This document shows positions 5,925 to 8,461 of a stretch of DNA of 8,461 nt, piece after piece. How positions within the stretch are numbered: the stretch's first letter is position 1; each line of letters begins with the position of its first letter. Made by a program: the position numbers and the translations under genes. The notes beneath the pieces are model-generated. The model was given only the letters and a program-made list of their open reading frames with translations, was not told the DNA's origin and ran no database searches. The stretch comes from JBHWPB01 sp043424675 (GTDB lineage Bacteria; Bacillota; Bacilli; Lactobacillales; Carnobacteriaceae_A), in contig JBHWPB010000039.1 of the NCBI GenBank assembly GCA_043424675.1, positions 1 through 8,461 of the forward strand, written 5' to 3'.

Positions 5925-6320
5925 TTATAAATCAGAGTACCAGTCCTCTGAGACTGGCTCCAGCCATTCGATCTCTCCTTTTGAGATAGAAAGATGGGTG
6001 AACCAGCTGTCTTGAGTTGCGCCATGCCAATGCTTAACCCCTTCTTCGACTTCTACGACGTCCCCGGCTTGGAGGAACTGAGCGGGCTTCTCTTCTTCCT
6101 GATACCAGCCTGCTCCGTGAGTCACTAAGAGGATTTGATAGCCGTCATGATGTATATGCCAGTTGTTGCGGCTTCCAGGTTCAAAGGTGACATTGCTGAC
6201 CCCGACTTTTTCGCCTGACGACTTCACTAAGCGTTCTCGGTAACTTTGACCTGTAAAATATTCTGCTAAAGCTTCATTTTTTTCTCCGATTGGAAAGATT
6301 AATTCTTCTTTTTGTACGAT
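5925..6320 (-). CDS. GtHNL-like small cupin with apparent ATC start codon
   Basis: This is a single-domain metal-binding cupin of 131 residues if begun at the ATC at 6318-6320. It resembles the (R)-mandelonitrile-lyase-like / carboxymuconolactone-decarboxylase-associated cupins, such as the 131-residue manganese hydroxynitrile lyase GtHNL. Residues 9-27 (FPIGEKNEALAEYFTGQSY) are the typical N-terminal strand of the family; then come VTFEPGSRNNWHIHH (44-58), YQILLVTHGAGW (61-72), and AGDVVEVEEGVKHWHGA (85-101). Likely metal ligands are His55, His57, Gln62 and His97. The frame is open upstream to 6353 but has no ATG, GTG or TTG before an internal GTG at 6225-6227, which would cut off 31 residues and has no ribosome binding site. 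It is the second gene of the oppA unit, 26 nt behind it. Activity on a particular substrate cannot be predicted; many relatives are annotated only as 'cupin'. It could be a start-loss pseudogene. Confidence 0.85.
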   Translation of the reverse strand: MVQKEELIFPIGEKNEALAEYFTGQSYRERLVKSSGEKVGVSNVTFEPGSRNNWHIHHDGYQILLVTHGAGWYQEEEKPAQFLQAGDVVEVEEGVKHWHGATQDSWFTHLSISKGEIEWLEPVSEDWYSDL

Positions 6321-6327
6321 AGTTTTT

Positions 6328-6335
6328 CTCCCTTT
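6328..6335 (-). promoter_or_regulatory. Ribosome binding site pointing to the ATC start of the cupin
   Basis: AAAGGGAG on the minus strand lies 11 nt after the oppA stop codon. Seven bases (AAAAACT) separate it from ATC at 6318-6320, the ideal spacing for initiation. No standard start codon in any useful position is served by this site, so it is the main argument for the full-length cupin start. Confidence 0.7.
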
Positions 6336-6346
6336 CTTTGCTCTGT

Positions 6347-8002
6347 TTACTCTTCAATATAAGCTGTTCTAAAGTCGAACTCGTTCCCTACAGGACGTAA
6401 GGTCAATCCTTTAAGACGCGGACTTCTGAGTTGTGCATCCACGTTTTGGAAAAGAGGCACAAAAGCAGCATCTTCTGTCAAGACATGGTGGGCATCTAAC
6501 ATACTCTGATATCTCGCTTCAGGATCGCCTGCATATTCTGTCTCTGCCGCCTCGTAATGAGCATCGTACTCTTCGTTGCTGTATTGTCCATAGTTATAAT
6601 TAGATTCGGATTCTAAGACTTGCAGGAAGTTCAAGCCATCGGCATAATCTGCGACCCAGCCGGCTACTAATACATCAAAATCTCCTGAGCGTGATAATTC
6701 AATACGGTTTTTCGTCGGCACATTCTGAATAGTAATATTAACTCCTGGAAGTGTCGATTGAATCTCACCTTGAATGTATTCCGTCACGGTCCGGACCCCC
6801 TCTGTGTCACTTCCTAAGAGGGTTATATTAATTTCTTCTGTTCCCAATTCAGCTTGGGCTTCTTCCCATAATTCAGCGGCTTCAGATTTATCAAACTTAT
6901 CCGTAATTCCTAAATCATCGACAAAATCTTCTCCTGTTTCTGGGTTAGAGATAAAGTTTCGCGGCAGGAAACCAACTAAAGGTTGTGACCCGTCAGCTAG
7001 AACAGCCTCTGTCAGTTGTTCATTGTCTATCGCATAATCTAGAGCTGCGCGAAGATTCTCATTGTGGAAATAGTCGTGTTCATCATGGTTATAATTAAAG
7101 TAAATGTACATCGTTCCTGCTTTTTCTGTCTGAACAAGGTCAGGGTGATCGGTATATTGTTTAGCAAATTCTCCTTGAAGAATAGCATTATCTACTTCCC
7201 CTGCTTCGTAGAGGTTGACATTAGTAGACCCTTCTTTAATGACCTCAATCTGAATGGTATCAATAACGATGTCCTCTGCATTATAATAATTTTCATTCTT
7301 TTGGAAGGTCCAACTCTGAGCCGTCGGATTCCAGTCTTCTACGGTGTAGGGCCCACTCGCTAAAATGCTGTCTGAATCTGTTCCGTATTCCTCCCCCTGT
7401 TCTGTTACGAACTCGCGATTTTGAGGATACATGGGAGAGAAAGCTAAAATATTTAACAGATAAGGCGTGGGCTGAATCAGCTGAATCTCTATGGTACGTT
7501 CATCCACAGCCTGGACGCCTAGTTCTTCTACTGGCAAATCCCCGGCAATAATCTCCGGGGCATTAACGATCGATTCTGTTAAATAAGAGAAACTTGCGCC
7601 TACTTCCGGATCTACCAAGCGTTCTACCGCAAAAACAAAGTCATCTGCTGTGACAGGGTCACCGTCTTCCCATTGGGCGTCTTCACGTAATTTAATTGTG
7701 TAGGTCAGACCATCTTCTGATATTTCAGGCATCTCTTCTGCCAGAGCAGGGTGGATTTCATTATTTTCGTCTTCCCAGTAGAGTCCTTCCTGGATATGTC
7801 CAACGTAACTTGAGGTATTGGTGTCCGGAATCATAACTGAATCTAAGGTGGCAATCTCTTGGACTGTGACATAATTAGCTGTTTGCGTACTTTCACCGCC
7901 TGCCGCTCCCTCTTCTGTCTGCGGCTCATTGTTTCCACATGCCGTAAGCACTAGCCCTATAATAAATATTATGATGATATTAAATGTATTTTTTTTAGTC
8001 AT
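6347..8002 (-). CDS. oppA: Oligopeptide ABC transporter substrate-binding lipoprotein, OppA-like
   Basis: This is a 551-residue extracytoplasmic solute-binding protein of family 5 (SBP_bac_5), which captures peptides for an Opp/Dpp/App-type importer. Residues 1-21 are a lipoprotein signal (MTKKN, a long Ile-rich hydrophobic run, then lipobox LTAC) with lipidation at Cys22. A Gly/Glu-rich linker follows to about 41. The family signature spans about 85-130: HPALAEEMPEISEDGLTYT, WEDGDPVTADDFVFAVERL. Other blocks are ASGPYTVEDWNPTAQSW in the middle and AALDYAIDNEQLTEAVLADG before the second lobe. Length is normal for OppA. ATG 8000-8002 has AAGGAGG 7 nt upstream. No permease or ATPase genes are present on either side, so it is an orphan receptor here and must use a transporter encoded elsewhere, or act as a pheromone/peptide sensor. 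It heads a unit with the cupin and has a cre-like site in its promoter. The ligand is not predictable; the gene symbol indicates family only. Confidence 0.93.
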   Translation of the reverse strand: MTKKNTFNIIIIFIIGLVLTACGNNEPQTEEGAAGGESTQTANYVTVQEIATLDSVMIPDTNTSSYVGHIQEGLYWEDENNEIHPALAEEMPEISEDGLTYTIKLREDAQWEDGDPVTADDFVFAVERLVDPEVGASFSYLTESIVNAPEIIAGDLPVEELGVQAVDERTIEIQLIQPTPYLLNILAFSPMYPQNREFVTEQGEEYGTDSDSILASGPYTVEDWNPTAQSWTFQKNENYYNAEDIVIDTIQIEVIKEGSTNVNLYEAGEVDNAILQGEFAKQYTDHPDLVQTEKAGTMYIYFNYNHDEHDYFHNENLRAALDYAIDNEQLTEAVLADGSQPLVGFLPRNFISNPETGEDFVDDLGITDKFDKSEAAELWEEAQAELGTEEINITLLGSDTEGVRTVTEYIQGEIQSTLPGVNITIQNVPTKNRIELSRSGDFDVLVAGWVADYADGLNFLQVLESESNYNYGQYSNEEYDAHYEAAETEYAGDPEARYQSMLDAHHVLTEDAAFVPLFQNVDAQLRSPRLKGLTLRPVGNEFDFRTAYIEE

Positions 8003-8030
8003 TGCAGTTCCTCCTTCTTTTTACCCTCTA

Positions 8031-8060
8031 ATTGTAAGCGATTACGTTCCCTTAATGCAA
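8031..8060 (-). promoter_or_regulatory. oppA promoter overlapping a CcpA (cre)-like site
   Basis: On the minus strand TTGCAT (8055-8060) and TACAAT (8031-8036) are 18 nt apart, giving a leader of about 20 nt before the oppA start. Plus-strand positions 8033-8046 read TGTAAGCGATTACG, matching 7 of 8 fixed positions of the cre consensus TGNAANCGNNNNCA (the last A is G). The core GTAAgCGaTTAC is a 12-bp near-palindrome. It overlaps the -10 and spacer, a position that would give carbon catabolite repression. CcpA binding is inference from the motif. Confidence 0.6.
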
Positions 8061-8146
8061 GACTTATACCTTGATTTCATGCTAACTAAAACGACTCATA
8101 TCATGTCAAACGAATGAGTTATTTTATTTCTTAGCGGTGCTTCCGT

Positions 8147-8171
8147 TATAATTAATATAATCCAGGAGGTG
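8147..8171 (+). promoter_or_regulatory. -10 and ribosome binding site of the small membrane peptide gene
   Basis: TATAAT at 8147-8152 (with a second TATAAT at 8156-8161) precedes a strong AGGAGGTG at 8164-8171, 6 nt before the ATG at 8178. No recognisable -35 lies at 16-18 nt. The leader would be only about 20 nt. The region 8003-8146 holds the divergent oppA promoter and nothing else that I can support. Confidence 0.5.
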
Positions 8172-8177
8172 GATGGA

Positions 8178-8318
8178 ATGTCAAAGAAAAAAGAAGAAGG
8201 TAAAAGTGCAGGTTTTATTGTGTCGTTTGGTTTTCTCTTAACCTTTCTTTTCAGCAATGTGATCTTGCTTATCTATGCCCTAGTCAGCAAACTTTCAGAC
8301 CACCGTAAAAATAAATAA
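8178..8318 (+). CDS. Small single-pass membrane peptide, 46 aa, function unknown
   Basis: ATG 8178-8180 follows a near-perfect AGGAGGTG by 6 nt and opens a 46-codon frame ending at TAA 8316-8318. The peptide has a charged N-terminus (MSKKKEEGK), one hydrophobic segment of about 24 residues (12-36, ending NVILLIYALV) and a basic C-terminus (DHRKNK). The positive ends do not fix the topology. A hairpin terminator follows 13 nt after the stop, so promoter, ribosome binding site, frame and terminator together make a complete one-gene unit. I do not recognise a family. It is divergent from oppA. The ATG 5 nt earlier (8173) is in another frame, stops after 22 codons and is too near the ribosome binding site. 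Confidence 0.8.
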   Translation: MSKKKEEGKSAGFIVSFGFLLTFLFSNVILLIYALVSKLSDHRKNK

Positions 8319-8331
8319 ATATAGAGAGACA

Positions 8332-8359
8332 AAAAATAACGCTTTTCAGCGTTATTTTT
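8332..8359 (+). terminator. Rho-independent terminator after the small membrane peptide gene
   Basis: AAAAATAACGCT (8332-8343) pairs perfectly with AGCGTTATTTTT (8348-8359) around a TTTC loop, a 12-bp stem whose right arm supplies the U-tract. The A-run on the left means it could also act on the minus strand for a gene beyond the window edge. The last 100 bases (8360-8461) show no gene. Confidence 0.85.
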
Positions 8360-8461
8360 ACTTGCTCAAGCCTTAAATGTTTTGACTACAAGATGGATTA
8401 TAAGATGAACTATTTTTGATCAAAATAATGATAAAAAGAGTGTGAAAAATTCTATCGTGAA

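Noticed and set aside
6774..7363. Plus-strand open frames of 87 and 99 codons opposite oppA
   Set aside because: They are antisense shadows of a well-supported solute-binding protein, without ribosome binding sites or recognisable domains.
7929..8117. Plus-strand open frame of 62 codons across the oppA start and promoter
   Set aside because: It runs through the oppA signal peptide, ribosome binding site and promoter and has no ribosome binding site of its own.
8414..8425. Perfect 12-bp palindrome TTTTGATCAAAA near the right end
   Set aside because: It is short and A/T-rich, with no promoter or gene start beside it inside the window.

Overview
The window looks like chromosomal DNA from a low-to-moderate GC Gram-positive bacterium (Bacillota, class Bacilli). 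The evidence is the strong AGGAGG-type ribosome binding sites, short A/T-rich promoters, hairpin-plus-U-tract terminators, a lipobox-type oligopeptide-binding lipoprotein, a short YtrA-type GntR regulator and CcpA-like operators. Most proteins are rich in Glu and Asp, which would suit a halotolerant or alkaliphilic member of the Bacilli (for example Carnobacteriaceae). That placement is a guess. I see no phage, transposon, CRISPR, rRNA or tRNA sequence, so this is mainly housekeeping DNA.

Left part, minus strand (1-3968): a terminator (40-68) lies downstream of a secreted DUF6448-type protein (226-897). Next is a luciferase-like flavin-dependent monooxygenase (1108-2109). A two-gene unit follows, transcribed from about 3944: a short GntR/YtrA-type regulator (3540-3917), then a polytopic DUF5808/PH-like membrane protein (2183-3538) one base behind it. 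A 21-bp palindrome sits on the extended -10 of this unit and is probably its autoregulatory operator.

Middle, plus strand (4023-5911): a divergent promoter drives cysK (O-acetylserine sulfhydrylase) and a long EpsC-type serine O-acetyltransferase (cysE). Together they carry out the two steps from serine to cysteine. The unit ends in a 16-bp-stem terminator that works in both directions, shared with the convergent unit to its right.

Right part: a minus-strand unit runs from an oligopeptide-binding lipoprotein (oppA-like, 6347-8002) into a small GtHNL-type cupin (5925-6320). The cupin's full-length frame has no ATG, GTG or TTG at its expected start. An ATC lies exactly where a good Shine-Dalgarno sequence points. 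The oppA promoter overlaps a near-consensus CcpA (cre) site. Divergent from it is a 46-residue single-pass membrane peptide (8178-8318) with a strong ribosome binding site and its own terminator.

The points most worth a second look are: the mature N-terminus of the DUF6448 protein (His-Cys-Asp, resembling the nickel hook of NiSOD) together with its His-rich tail; the apparent AUC start of the cupin; the GntR operator and its orphan membrane partner; and the unannotated small membrane peptide.
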